Positions 20,852 through 32,000 of a DNA stretch of 64,000 nucleotides are shown piece by piece. The notes under the pieces are model-generated. The model was given only the letters and a program-made list of their open reading frames with translations, did not search any database and was not told where the DNA came from. Source of the stretch: Ampelocalamus luodianensis (Eukaryota > Streptophyta > Magnoliopsida > Poales > Poaceae); assembly GCA_036346255.1 (NCBI GenBank), contig CM070618.1, positions 81,540,428 through 81,604,427 of the forward strand, written 5' to 3'. The position numbers and the translations under genes are program-made. Positions within the stretch are counted from its first letter, which is position 1, and the number at the start of each line of letters is the position of its first letter.

Positions 20852-23173
20852 TGTGGTGGTTGTTCCACACGTTCCAAGTGGACCGTGATGTGTACGATCT
20901 CACATTGAGTTGCCTTGTCCCCCGGACAGGACAACCCACGTATTGGGAGTTAGTGCAACTAAAAGGAACGAATTCATGGCGATCATATGTACGCATGGCG
21001 AGGGAGAGAGGGTGGAAATTGGTCCTTCTAGTCCAGGCTTATGTCAAACCCACTCCAGCATCCGTGTCTGAACAAGAAAGGGTTGCTGACACCGAGGAAG
21101 AAATCAGGGACTCCAGCGCGGCGCACACAATGGCTGAAAGATAAGGGGTTGCTGATGCCGTTGATGAAGACTATGCCAAAGTAGCTCCTTCAGTGAGACA
21201 AGATAGTGGGCTTGCTAACGAGGGTGAGGAGCTGGAAGACCTAGTGCAAAGGATAGATCTCGAAGACCGGGACTACATGGCATTGTCCGAAGATGAAGGT
21301 TCCGATGACGAGGATGATGCGGACTAGCAGGCGGTTCCATCCGAGTGGAACACATACCGCCGAGAACCTCGTGCCAACGAAGGCTCCGTGTATCGTGGGA
21401 GTACGACCGAGCGAGGTCGACTAGGAGCTATGTACAAATGCAAGGAGGCCGTAGGATGCATCAATTGGCATTGTCGGTGCGGCGCACATTCACCGTCGTC
21501 AAGTCTACCCCAAGATGCTACGACGTCAAGCGCGGCATAGAGGGATGCCCTTGGTGCGTGCACGCATTTCACCAAGCGGAACACCCATCGGAAGTGCTCT
21601 ATAGTGGTCCTCACACATGCGCCGTCGCCGAAGTCGCTGCACCCCACCGAACTCGCCATTAGGCTTCATCGCCAATCTCATGTACAGTGAGATCGTGGAT
21701 AATCTAGATTTTGAGCAACGATCCATCATTCGGGCCATTGAGGTAAGGTTCTAGTACACTATCAGCTATGCCAAGGCTTAGAGGGCAAAACAGAAGGCAT
21801 TGGAATCAAGATTCGGCACGTTCGAGGATTCCTACCACAACCTCCCTGGGCAACTCCGAGTCATACAAGACAGGAATCCCGGCACTCATGTCGACATTTT
21901 AGATGCCACGTATCCGAAGTGTCCTAATAAGAGGGTACTACAGCGAGCATTCTTCGCCTTTGGTCCATGCATCAATGCATTCCGGCACTATCGTCCAATC
22001 TTGTACATCGATGGCACATTCCTGATTGGGAGGTACAAGGGTCAGATACTGACTACAATAGCGACGGACGGAAACAATCAAGTTCTTCCCGTAGCATTCG
22101 CTTTCATTGAAAGCGAGAACACGGATAGTTGGCTGTGGTTCCTGAAGAATGTGAGGATTTCTGTTGTGCAAGACCGTCCCAACATATGCCTCATACATGA
22201 TCGGCACGCAGGCCTGCTGTGTGCAATAACTCAGCTACAACGAGGAGAGAGCGTACCGCTTCCATGGCCGGATCTACAGAGAGGGTGGTGCATGAGGCAC
22301 TTAGGTGCAAACTTCTATAAGCAGTTCCGCAACAAGGACTTGATGAACCTATTCAAGTGGCTGTGCAACCAGAACCAATAGCGGAAGTTCGAAACACTCT
22401 GGAAATTTCTGGATGACCGGACCCAAACCCACAGAAGGGAGGCAGCGAGAAGGGCCGCCCCAAGCGCTGACCAGGTCCCCGAAGCATTGCCACAGCTACC
22501 CACAGACGGTCCTAGTGTCACGAGGAAGACAGGGGCACAGGTGAAATGCTTCTCGGAATGGATTGAGCACGAGCCTAAGGAGAAGTGGTCGCTGCTACAT
22601 GACAGGGGTGGTGCTCGATATGGTATCATGACAACCAACCTAGTTGAGGTCTACAACTGGGTCATGCGCGGTGCTAGGTGCCTCCCTTTGGTTGGTATTG
22701 TGGAGACAATTTTCCGCGGTACCACAAACTACTTTGTTAACAGATGCAGCAATGCGTCGCTCGTCATGGCAAATGACAGAGTACTGTACTCCGCCATGAT
22801 CACCAAATACATGGAGGAGAAGAGCAAGAAGGGTGAGATGCACCAGGCATTCAAGATGGACACGAGGGAGCTTCGCTTCGAGATAATGTGCAGAGATAAA
22901 GGACGTCGCGGGATAAACCGCGAGAGGATCACCCATGAGTGCACGCTACATCGCGATAGTTGCGTATGCCCTTGTAACAAGCCCCTTCTTCTGCATAGGC
23001 CCTGCTCCCATGTCATGGTCGTCTGTTCAACGGTGACGCAGCATCCCGGCCAGTACCTCTCTTACTATTTCACCAAGGAGGCGATGATGCAAACATGGAG
23101 TGGAGAGATGTATGGTTACGTCGTTGTTGGGGTGGCTCCGCATAGACTTTCCTCGGAGTATCCTGACTCCTGA
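20851..23173 (+). pseudogene. Mutator-like (MULE/MuDR) transposase, broken
   Basis: In order: an N-terminal part from 20851 (MWWLFHTFQVDRDVYDL), an acidic stretch near 21220-21325, a MuDR-type DNA-binding region at about 21456-21660 (TVVKSTPRCYDVK, GCPWCVHAF, GPHTC), the MULE transposase core at 21800-22381 and a C-terminal part at 22382-23173. The core shows YIDGTFLIGRYKG, HDRHAGL and CMRHLGANF, and the last part TTNLVEVYNWVMRGAR, with a SWIM zinc finger (CPC..CSH) near 22966-23010. Breaks include TGA/TAG codons before the DNA-binding region, frame changes near 21340 and 21660, and a single in-frame TAG at 22379-22381. The frame runs into the right direct repeat. Confidence 0.85.
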
Positions 23174-23603
23174 GGGGCCGGGGCAGAAGGATTGCGTCTG
23201 CTCGCTCCTCAGGACCGCGAGACCTGTCCTCATGACCTCAGCCCTTGCAGACGAAGGAGTTGTCATAGTAGGGCACCAAGGGGTGCTCCATCCTCTTGGG
23301 TCGTCAGTAATACTCAAGAAGCCCTAAAGAAAGTCATGTGTGTACGGACCCAGTCCATGAGGTACATATACGAAGATGTACCTAAATGCTCATCTCCCTC
23401 TCAATGTAAGGGAAAGGCTAGAAGGGAAATGTCCCTTCTTGCCCTCTATATATGTGGCCTTAAGGGCATGTAAGTGTGAACCCCTCATTCACTCATTCAG
23501 AATACAAGACTCACATCTCTCATAAATTTGGCTCATCTCCTGTTCGGTCCTTCCATGGCTAAAAGGTACCTCGTACCTACTATCTAGTTTTATTGCTACG
23601 ACA
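23140..23603 (+). repeat. Right LTR-like direct repeat
   Basis: It is related to 18859-19331 throughout but clearly diverged and with small indels. It keeps the inverted repeat core (GAAGGGAAATGTCCCTTC) and a TATATAT at about 23446-23453. It ends at about GCTACGACA, after which the two copies stop matching. Confidence 0.7.
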
Positions 23604-23717
23604 GCTATCAACCCGCCATCACACGACTATCGCATCTACTACATGTTTCCTTCTGTCTCCAACTCGTACTGCACCTATTTTTTTACATCCCCTAACTTAT
23701 GTAATTTATAAAAATAA

Positions 23718-25359
23718 GGAAGAAGTCCATTCTACCCCTTAAGTATCGACATGCGGACACCTAACTCCATGAACTAAAAAATTGGCCCATTGACACCCCT
23801 AAGTTGTAAAACTGAACAACCTACCCCCTCCGATTGTTTCGTGCGGTGGTATTGCTGATGTGGCATCCGGGTGGCCCAGTTTCGCCAGGAGGGGAACTGA
23901 TGTGGTTTTTCTCTCCCCTAAGTCCATTCCCTGCTGTCTCTCTCCTCTCATTTCCTCCAGCTGAGTGGTTCTCTGGTTCTTCTTTCCCAATGCTCTCAAT
24001 CTCTTTATTCACTTTTCTAGGTGATTTTTGTTTGGGGATTTCCTCTTGGCCGAAGCCTTCTTGGTGCCTTCTCCATTTCTTCTCTTCCTCATCTCCTTCC
24101 TCTCTTCATTTCTCTATTTTTCTCCCACTAGAGCTTTGCTCCCTCCTTCGGGCTTCGCCTCCGGTAGGCCCCACCAGTGTCGCTGTCACTGTCTGCGATT
24201 GCGTTGCCTCTGGCCTGCTCCTCCCTTGCTTGCTCCCATGCAGAGCCTCCCTGGCTTGCGCGTCGCTGGTTCATGCCCGCTCGCGCATGGTTGCGCCCAT
24301 GGCCATGGCGGTTCGGCCACGCGCGCCATGGCTCGCCCGTCGAATCTGAGGTCGGTGAATCAGTCCCACGCATCGGCCTGTGCACTGCCGAATCAAGGGC
24401 CTGGCAGGCCGACAGCGCGGAGGCGGGCGGGGACGGAGAGCAAGGAGCCGAAGGAGCGGAGGGAGAAGTTGAGAGAGGTGAAGTTCGCCGGGATGGTGCC
24501 CATGCCGGTGGCCGCGATCACCGCAGGCTCCGCCTGCTGGAGTAGCCACTCGATGGTCTTACCGTTGGTCTTGTGCCCCAGCTGTTGACTTCGTGTGCCC
24601 ACGTTCCACCCGGTGCTTACACCATATTTGCCCCGGCGCCACCGACACCTTCTTCCCCAAAGTCGGCCTCGCCGCCACCATCCCCGATCTTCATCTCCGG
24701 TGAGGTTCTCGCCGTCTTGAGTGCGACATACCGTGTCCCTGACCCTCCTCTCTTGTTACCCTCCCTTTTCCCTATCTCTCTGCTGCCGAGATGCCCCGTC
24801 ACCGTCCTTCTTCTTCCTCGCCAGTCGCCCTCGTTGCACTGCCACTCCGGTCTTCCTCCGACCGCTCCAAGGTGCTCTCTGCGTTCCTTGTGCCGCCGCC
24901 GCCCTCGTGCTCCTCCTTATTTCCTCAGAGTGTCATCGAACCGCCGAGGTCCTTGCGCCGGTGTCCTCGTGCACCCGAGAGCTCTGTCCGCCGCCGCCAC
25001 CGTGCTTCTCCAGCCAAGTCGCCACCACCCGAAGAACCACCACATCCCCGGAATCCATTTTTGCCCTCACCTGCCCCTGACTCGCCGCTGACATCGCTGC
25101 CGGCCAACTATATTCTTCCTCTCTATCCCTCTCTCTTCCACCTCATGCGCCACCGCAGCGCAACCACCCGATGACATAGCGGCCTATGTGGCGAAATCAA
25201 GCCATTCGGACGCCACATCAGCAATACCACCGCACGAAACAGCCAGAGGAAGTAGGTTGTTCGGTTTTGCAACTTAGGGGTGTCAAAGGGTCGATTTTTT
25301 AGTTTAGAGGGTTAGGTGTCTGTATGTCGATACTTGAGGGGGTAGAATGAACTTTTTCC
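23718..25359. mobile_element. Pack-MULE carrying a TCP gene fragment
   Basis: Terminal inverted repeats of about 165 bases (23718-23885 and 25190-25359) share phrases such as CATTCTACCCC, AAGTATCGACAT, GACACCCCTAAGTTG and GGTGGTATTGCTGATGTGGC. The flanks TAAAAATAA (23709-23717) and TAAAAACAA (25360-25368) form a 9-bp target duplication with one mismatch, the Mutator length. The interior is GC-rich and lacks a transposase. It includes an antisense class I TCP fragment. Other proline/serine-rich ORFs inside are overlapping and unassigned. Confidence 0.85.
24420..24602 (-). pseudogene. Fragment of a class I TCP (PCF-type) transcription factor
   Basis: Read on the - strand, the fragment encodes the end of a TCP domain: [20 protein letters not shown] and then [15 protein letters not shown], which is the second helix and the conserved tail of class I TCP DNA-binding domains. 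It breaks off after about 60 residues in unrelated sequence. The basic region and first helix are absent or scrambled upstream (TRSQQ replaces the usual residues). It lies within the Pack-MULE, so it was probably captured from a host TCP gene. Confidence 0.85.
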
Positions 25360-25369
25360 TAAAAACAAT

Positions 25370-25780
25370 CCTTTCAAGCCCTAAATTGATGTGACAATGA
25401 AAATTCCATATTCATTAATGTTTTAAGCAATCAGTTATACTTGATCCTACGTTCGCAGCACTTTAACATTCCTATATGCAGACACAAGTTCATTGATTTT
25501 TACCAAAATCGTTACGTTTGAATTTAGACTATCTTTTGTTTTTTCTGTATCACAGAAAACTTTTCCCGTTTCCTTATCTCATACAGAATAAATTCAGGGA
25601 CCAATTCGGGAAGAGAGCGGGTAGTAATTTTATTCCTCTGCTCCTCCTCTTCCCTTTCCATCCCTTCAACGGGCGAGGTTTTTTGAAAGCATCCTCTCTC
25701 TCCCCTCTCCATCGACTCCCCCGGACCCCCGACACCCAACCGTCCAACGGAAGCCGTAGAGAGTGAGGGGAAAAGCTTGC
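25370..25780. other. Upstream region of the MYB3R gene
   Basis: AT-rich to pyrimidine-rich DNA between the Pack-MULE and the MYB3R promoter. No gene was seen; it probably includes promoter sequence. Confidence 0.4.
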
Positions 25781-25982
25781 TCTTTTATACCCTCCTAGGG
25801 TTTCGAGCCACCGCTCCCTCGCTCGCTTCGCGCCATCTTACGCCCCCGACCCCCGATTCGATCCCCCCCCAATTGCTCGATCCGGGATCCTCTAGATTCG
25901 TAAGTCGGCGTTTGGTTTGATCTGTTCGCGGTGGTTCCCGTGGGGAATTTGATCGAATTTTTTTATGGTTTTGCCGTGTTAG
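25781..25982 (+). promoter_or_regulatory. MYB3R core promoter and 5' leader with intron
   Basis: A TATA-like TTTTATA at about 25783-25789 is followed by a C-rich leader. A donor (TTC|GTAAGT, 25900) and an acceptor (TGTTAG, ending 25982) outline an 83-base leader intron just before the likely start codon. Transcription start is inferred near 25815. Confidence 0.5.
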
Positions 25983-26005
25983 GTTGTGGTGGTGATGAGG
26001 ATGTG

Positions 26006-29000
26006 ATGGGGACCATGGCGGAGGTGGAGCAGGAGGGGTGCGTGGAGAACCGGCAGCATCTGGCGGCGTCGAGCTCGTCGGTGTCGGACGGCAGCAGCTA
26101 TGGCGGCGGGCTCGCGCAGATGTCGCCGCCGGTGTCTAGCTCGGCGAATTCCATCTCCGGTCTTAGGTAAGGAGGCTCTGCCCTTAGTTGGTCCTATCGT
26201 GGGAGGGATCTGGGCTCGTCCGTTGGGTAGTACCGTTTGCTTTACCTGGCTTGGATGATGCTTGCTCGAGTTGTGGTCCTGGTGTGGTGGGTGTTCGGGT
26301 GAGAAAAAATGGACTTTTTGTGGATTGGGTAGTGGTTGTATGGTTTTATCGGCGGTAATTTACCGGGCCTGTGATTTGACGAGTGTTTCGTTTGTATTTT
26401 TTAGAAATTCGTGCCGTGAGGAATGCTGTCTTGGTCGAGACATGGCACAGGAATGCTGAGTTCTTGTAGATTTGATGAACTACTGTGTTGGCGTGCTATA
26501 TTCATTCAGAGTTTGAGACATGGTTTGACCGTTTGTGTGTGCTGTGGTGGGTATTCGGATGAAAGGTGTTTTTTTGGTATGTTCGTGACTTCGTGTTATT
26601 GAGGTTTCAGTTTCTGTGATTTTGGTTGACTTACTTTAAGGTGTGTAGATTGATGTAAATTTGATATAATTGTTCACTTCGAGTCCTCAGTTGGTTAAAC
26701 CATGGTCCAAGTCCCGTGCAATAGTTGTTGTTTTGATGGGAAAGCTGTTTTTTTTTGGTGTGTCATGGTTCTTGAGGTTTTCGTAGCTTTGGTATACTCA
26801 GGCTTGCAGCATTAGAGATACCATCTAGTTGCAACTTTGATGATTTTTCTCGCTGACTGTTGCCTTGGTTAAAAATGTGGTCCTGATGTGCTATGGCAGC
26901 AGCTGCTTCAACGAGATAAGGAGGAAATTTTATTGTGTGTTTTAGTGGTGCCATTGTCAGAGACTCGCGTTCGAGATCGCAAACAATAACCGTGACGAGT
27001 AGCGCCCGCGTTGTCGGAAGTTGAAGTCTCCGTGGTCTCAGGTAGCAAAAAGAAGACGCAGCAGATTGGGTAGCGAAAGACAGAACGAGATATTGAGATA
27101 GCAGAATTTGAGGAAGATAACTTCTTTATTACCTTTCTCGTTTACAATCTATATCTTTATATACTACTACTTCTGATCTACTGAATACGAATTGGGCCTG
27201 AAGGGTACTAACCAAACCTATTAATTAAAGATACTGATTCGGTTACAACTCAATTTGCCAAGCCGACACTGTCTCAGACTTATCCTCCTGCACAGCCGGC
27301 TGTTAGTTGCTCCTTTCCTTTACGGCAACGACGCCGTATACGCACGCCCCACATGACATCTCCTCGTCTCAAGAAACAGCTTGTCCTCAAGCTGAAAAGA
27401 CGGATATTGCTGCTTGAACTGAATCACATCCTCCCGTGAAGCATCAGCAGCCGCGAGACCTTGCCACCGAACCAGAACTTGCCATCGGTCTCTTGCTTTT
27501 CCGCACGAATAATGTGATCTGGAACCGTGAAACCTTGCCATGATACAAGTCCGTAGGGGTGGTGTAATTGAAGGTGGCTGACCCAAAAATGGTTTCAAAA
27601 GACTGATATGAAAAACATCGTGATTTTTGCTCTAGCCGGTAATCAGAACGATATGCATTGGAACCAATCTTTTCACCACCGACACGGTCCAAAAACGTGG
27701 TGCTAGCTTCCTTGAGTCTCAGAAGACATGGAAGCTGCTTTATGATGGTGAATACGCAACCAAACCCATTGATCCACCTCTAATCAAGATCACGATGGTT
27801 AGCATCATAGTATTTCTTGTATTGTTGCTGCGCCAGTAACAAACGTTCTCGAATATCTGCTAAAAATGATCCCTGTTCGTAAGAGAGTATCAACTGCTAC
27901 CACTCGCACAACCTGGTTCATACGTGCATAGAGATGGGGTCGCGCCATAGACAACCTTGAAAGGAGTATCCTTAAGAGAGGAGGAAATGATGTGTTGTAA
28001 CAATATTCCGCCTAAGGTAAACAATGTAACCATCGCCGCGGTCGATCGCTCGTGAGACATCGAGATACATAGCAATAACTTTGTTAACCACCTCACCGCC
28101 ATCGGATTGAGGATGAAATGCCGAACTACGATTAAGCTTCACTCAAATGAGACGAAACAACTCTTCCCAAAACGACTAGTGAAGATAGGTCTCTGTCACG
28201 ACGATGGAGGATGGAATTCCATGCAAGCTAACTATCTCACAAAAACACTCGAGCAACCGAACTTGTCAGATATGGATGTGCTAAAGCAATGAAGTGACTG
28301 TATTTTGAAAATCTGTCAACCACCGAAAGAATTACCGATTTTCCATTGACACGCGTAAACCTTCGATGAAATCCATTGAAATATCATCCCGCATTTTCGA
28401 GGGCACTTCTAAGGGCTGTAATAACCCTACCGGATGTAGATGAGTGGTCTTATTACGCTGACATGTTGTGCAAGTGCGAATGAACTCTTGTACCAACCGC
28501 CTTGCATGCGGAACGAAAAATCAGCACGCAATCGATGGAGCGTTTTTGAATTCCTCATGACCTACGGCACGTGCGGCTGCTAGAACCATCGCACAAGAGG
28601 TGATGAGTCCGGAAGATAAACCCGGTCTTTGAAAGTGATTAAACCATCCACGAAATTCCAAGCAGACTCGGCTGAACCAGCAAGTATGCTATCTTTGAGC
28701 ACTGTCAGTACTGCAGAATTGGTAATCTCCTTTCGGATATCCTCAAAAATCGCAAAACCAGGTAACGAAATTGCAAACAAACTTGCTGTTTCACAATCTC
28801 TCCGTGAAAGCGCATCCGCCACGTTGTTCGACGACCGCCTATACTCCACCAAATGAAACCCCGTGGTTTGCTAACCCACCGATGTTGTGGTATGGTAGCC
28901 AAACGCTGATCTAATAAAACTTCAAACTATAATGATCTGTACGCACCAAAAAGTATGTCCCCACAAATACGGCCGCCAGTGTTTGATTGCTTGAACCAAA

Positions 29001-32000
29001 CCAATGAACTCTTGTTCATATGCCGCCAAGTACCCATGACGCATTGCCATTGGTCGATCAAAAGCTATTGGTCCCGTGCCTTGATGTAAGATCGCCAATC
29101 CTCGAACCGTAAGCATCACATTCCACAATGAATTCCTTACCAAAATCGTGAAGTCAAGAACCGAGCCGATGACAGATTGCTTCAAAAGTGCAAAAGCGCT
29201 AAGCTTCAGAGTCCAACTAAAACTTTCCTTCGTAGAAGTTTTGTAAGCGAGTTGCGATAACACCATAATCTTTGATAAACCGACGATAATACCCGCTAAA
29301 CCCGTAAATCCACGTGAATGCACGACCGATCGGGGATAGGCCAATCCACCATCGCTTGTACCTTTGTTTGTCCATGGCGACACCATTACGAGTAATCACA
29401 TGACCCAAATATGCCATCGAGGACGAGCCAAACGCACTTGGATTTTTAAGGAAAATTTGTGTTCTCAAGAACACGTAATACAAGACGCACATGTAATGAT
29501 GTTCGCATCAAGAAGAGTCAGATATGAGAATATCATCAAAGAAAACCAAGACGAATCGCCAAGATAGGGACGAAGAACCTCGCTCATGAGGGCTCGAAGT
29601 AGTCGGCGATTCGTTAATCCGAATGGCATTACTAGAAATTGAATAGACCTTGATGTGTTCGAAATGCCGCTTTCCACATCTAAGGATGCATACGACTTGG
29701 TGATACCGAACGAAGTCCAATTTGGTAAAATACTTAGCATCCTTGAGTTCATCCAAAAGCTCCTCCACAATGTATAGGAAATTTATCTTCGACGCTTTGT
29801 CGTTGAGAGCACGTAGAGTCGACGCAAAATCGCCACGACCCATCTTGTTTCTTTACCAACAAAGATCAGCGCGAGAAGGCCGAGGAACTTGGGCGAATAG
29901 TTCCTTGTTGTAACATCTCGTCACACCGCTGCTCCAACTCGTCAATGTGAGCATAGCGATAAGGCCGCATCAAATAGGTGGTGTACCGGCGTGAGATGAA
30001 TCCTATGAACACGAAGCGCTCGGGAAGCCATGAGGATCAGCAAAGAGCGCCCAAATTCTCGCAAAGTGGTCATCATCACTGAGTAGTAGTCAGTGCGTGA
30101 ATTGATTCCGACGGCACAGATAGTCCCCGCCAAGTAATGGTTTGATCTTCATGGTGAAAGGAGAGCGTCATGTGCTGGAAATCCCATAAGATGGGTCCAA
30201 GGGTGCTTAACCACTGCACACCCAAAACAATATCAAAGCCTGCCAAAGGAATGGAAAAACAGGACGTCCAGAACATATATATGTTGATCAATGCGTAATT
30301 GCAAGCCACGGCAGACGCCATTGCTGGAGACATGATCACCATTAGCAACAGCCACGCGGATGCCATCTTGCGGCTGCAAGAGAAGGCCTGTCCGCTGGAC
30401 TGCATCGTCCGCAATAAAATTGTGCGTAGAGCCGTAATCAACCAATGCCATCAACCGAGTCGAGCCAACCCACACCGAATCTTCATTGTCCTGTGGCTTT
30501 AGAACGAACTCCGATAACGCATGCGTGAAATTGCGGGTTCGCCGCCAATAAACCGCTTGACGCGCCATCATCCAATTTCATCCGCACAACTCTAGAAAAT
30601 AAACGCTACGCCGATGCCCGCACAAATTTGTCCTCGCACTGAAACAGAGCCCTTGCCGGCGCTGTTCGCCATCTCGCGATGCGCTTAGTTGCCGCGCGAA
30701 GAGCCATGGTGTTCGCCGCGCATCGACTCGTAACCGCGCTTTGAGAATCGTGGGTTGTACGACCCGACCGAACATCGTTCGTTGTTGCGCCAATCGTGGC
30801 CGACTTCACGATCGCCCTCCCGCTTGGGCAATGTCGATGTAATTAGCCGGCGCTTCATACGCCTCGCTAACGCCATGGCAAGTCAAGACCGCTCGATGTC
30901 GCAGCCCACATCGGTCCTCACCGTTCCATGAGGCCCGGTAAATAATTGAACTCGCTGAGCCGCGCCGAGAATCAAGACGGCACAAGAGAGCCACAAACGC
31001 CTCGATACTCGCCAATCGTGCGCTGGCTCGTAATTTGGCGAGTTCGCCAAGAAGTTATTGCGGATCGGCGTCCAAAACGAAGACCGCAATAATTTTGAAG
31101 TTTTGCCAGATGGTTCACCGCCGCCGCGCTCAGCTTGATAATACCATAGCCGAGCCACTCCTTGTAGATGATAAGAAGCCAACCACACCTTTTCTCGCTC
31201 AGCGCAGCCGCCCCAAAAATAGTTCACAATGATTCAACCATCCGAGCTGGTCTGCTTTGCCGCCGAACGAGGGAAAGGATAGTTTGTGTAGACGAGCCCT
31301 CGGATAGGTGCCGCCGACGCAGTCACGATATGCGGGGAGGGTGGGATTTGACTGATCGGCAGATCCCTTCTCCCGTATTCACCGGCCTCCTCTCCAACAG
31401 TGGATCCGATCCTGAGTTCGCCACTTCGCTGATAGCCCCGTCTTCAAGTCTTCCATCTTCATCGCCATGGACGCGCGAGCTCCGCGATCCGCGTTAACGC
31501 CGCCATCTCGATGTGCTGCATTGGCTCGATACCAAGGTGTCGAGACTCGCGTCGAGATCGCAAACAATAACCGTGACGCAGTAGCGCCCGCGTTGTCGGG
31601 TTGAAGTCTCCGTGGTCTCGTGTAGCAAAAGAAGACGCAGATTGGGTAGCTAAAGACGTAACGAGATATTGAGATAGCAGAATTTGAGGAAGATAACTTC
31701 TTTATTACCTTTCGCATAATCTATATCTTTATATACTACTTCTGATCTACTGGAATATTTAATTGGGCCCTGAAGGGTACTAACCAAACCTATTAATTAA
31801 AGATACTGATTCGGTTACAACTCAATTTGCCGGGCCGACATCGCCTCGCACTTATCCTCCCGCACACCAAGTCGTTAGTTGCTCCTTTCCTTTACGGCAA
31901 CGACGCGTATACGTACGTCCCCACATGACAGCCATCGTTTTAGTAGTTGCAGTCACCACTATCTTTCTTTCCATTTTTAAATGCTTGACCTATGATGTGT

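Larger units (their letters stand above)
18859..23603 (+). mobile_element. Composite element: PMD and MULE genes between LTR-like direct repeats
   Basis: Two diverged direct repeats of about 470 bases flank about 3.8 kb that encodes a plant mobile domain gene followed by a Mutator-like transposase. Each repeat holds a TATA-type motif. The sequence just after the left copy (AGTATCAGATTC, near 19340) loosely resembles a tRNA-iMet primer site (TGGTATCAGAGC). No gag or reverse transcriptase is visible and no clear target duplication was found. It may be a non-autonomous LTR element that captured a transposon gene, a MULE with unusual direct terminal repeats, or chance flanking by two related solo LTRs. 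Confidence 0.5.
26955..31930 (-). mobile_element. Chromovirus-type Ty3/Gypsy element in MYB3R intron
   Basis: LTRs 26955-27358 and 31538-31930 begin TGTC and end TGACA. The 5-bp target duplication GCCAT is perfect (26950-26954, 31931-31935). Next to the right LTR, the complement reads TGGTATCGAGCC, a tRNA-iMet primer site missing one base, so the element runs on the - strand. Decayed coding appears in the order gag (about 31230-30800), protease (LVDYGSTHNFI, about 30490), reverse transcriptase (LDELKDAKYFTKLDF; FFDDIL near 29525), RNase H, integrase remnants and a C-terminal chromodomain-like WQVLVRWQGL (about 27470). Many stops and shifts make it inactive. It sits in the first coding intron of MYB3R, on the opposite strand. 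Confidence 0.88.

Noticed and set aside
18854..23608. Target duplication for the PMD-MULE element
   Set aside because: TCGGC on the left and GCTAT on the right do not match, so no duplication is claimed.
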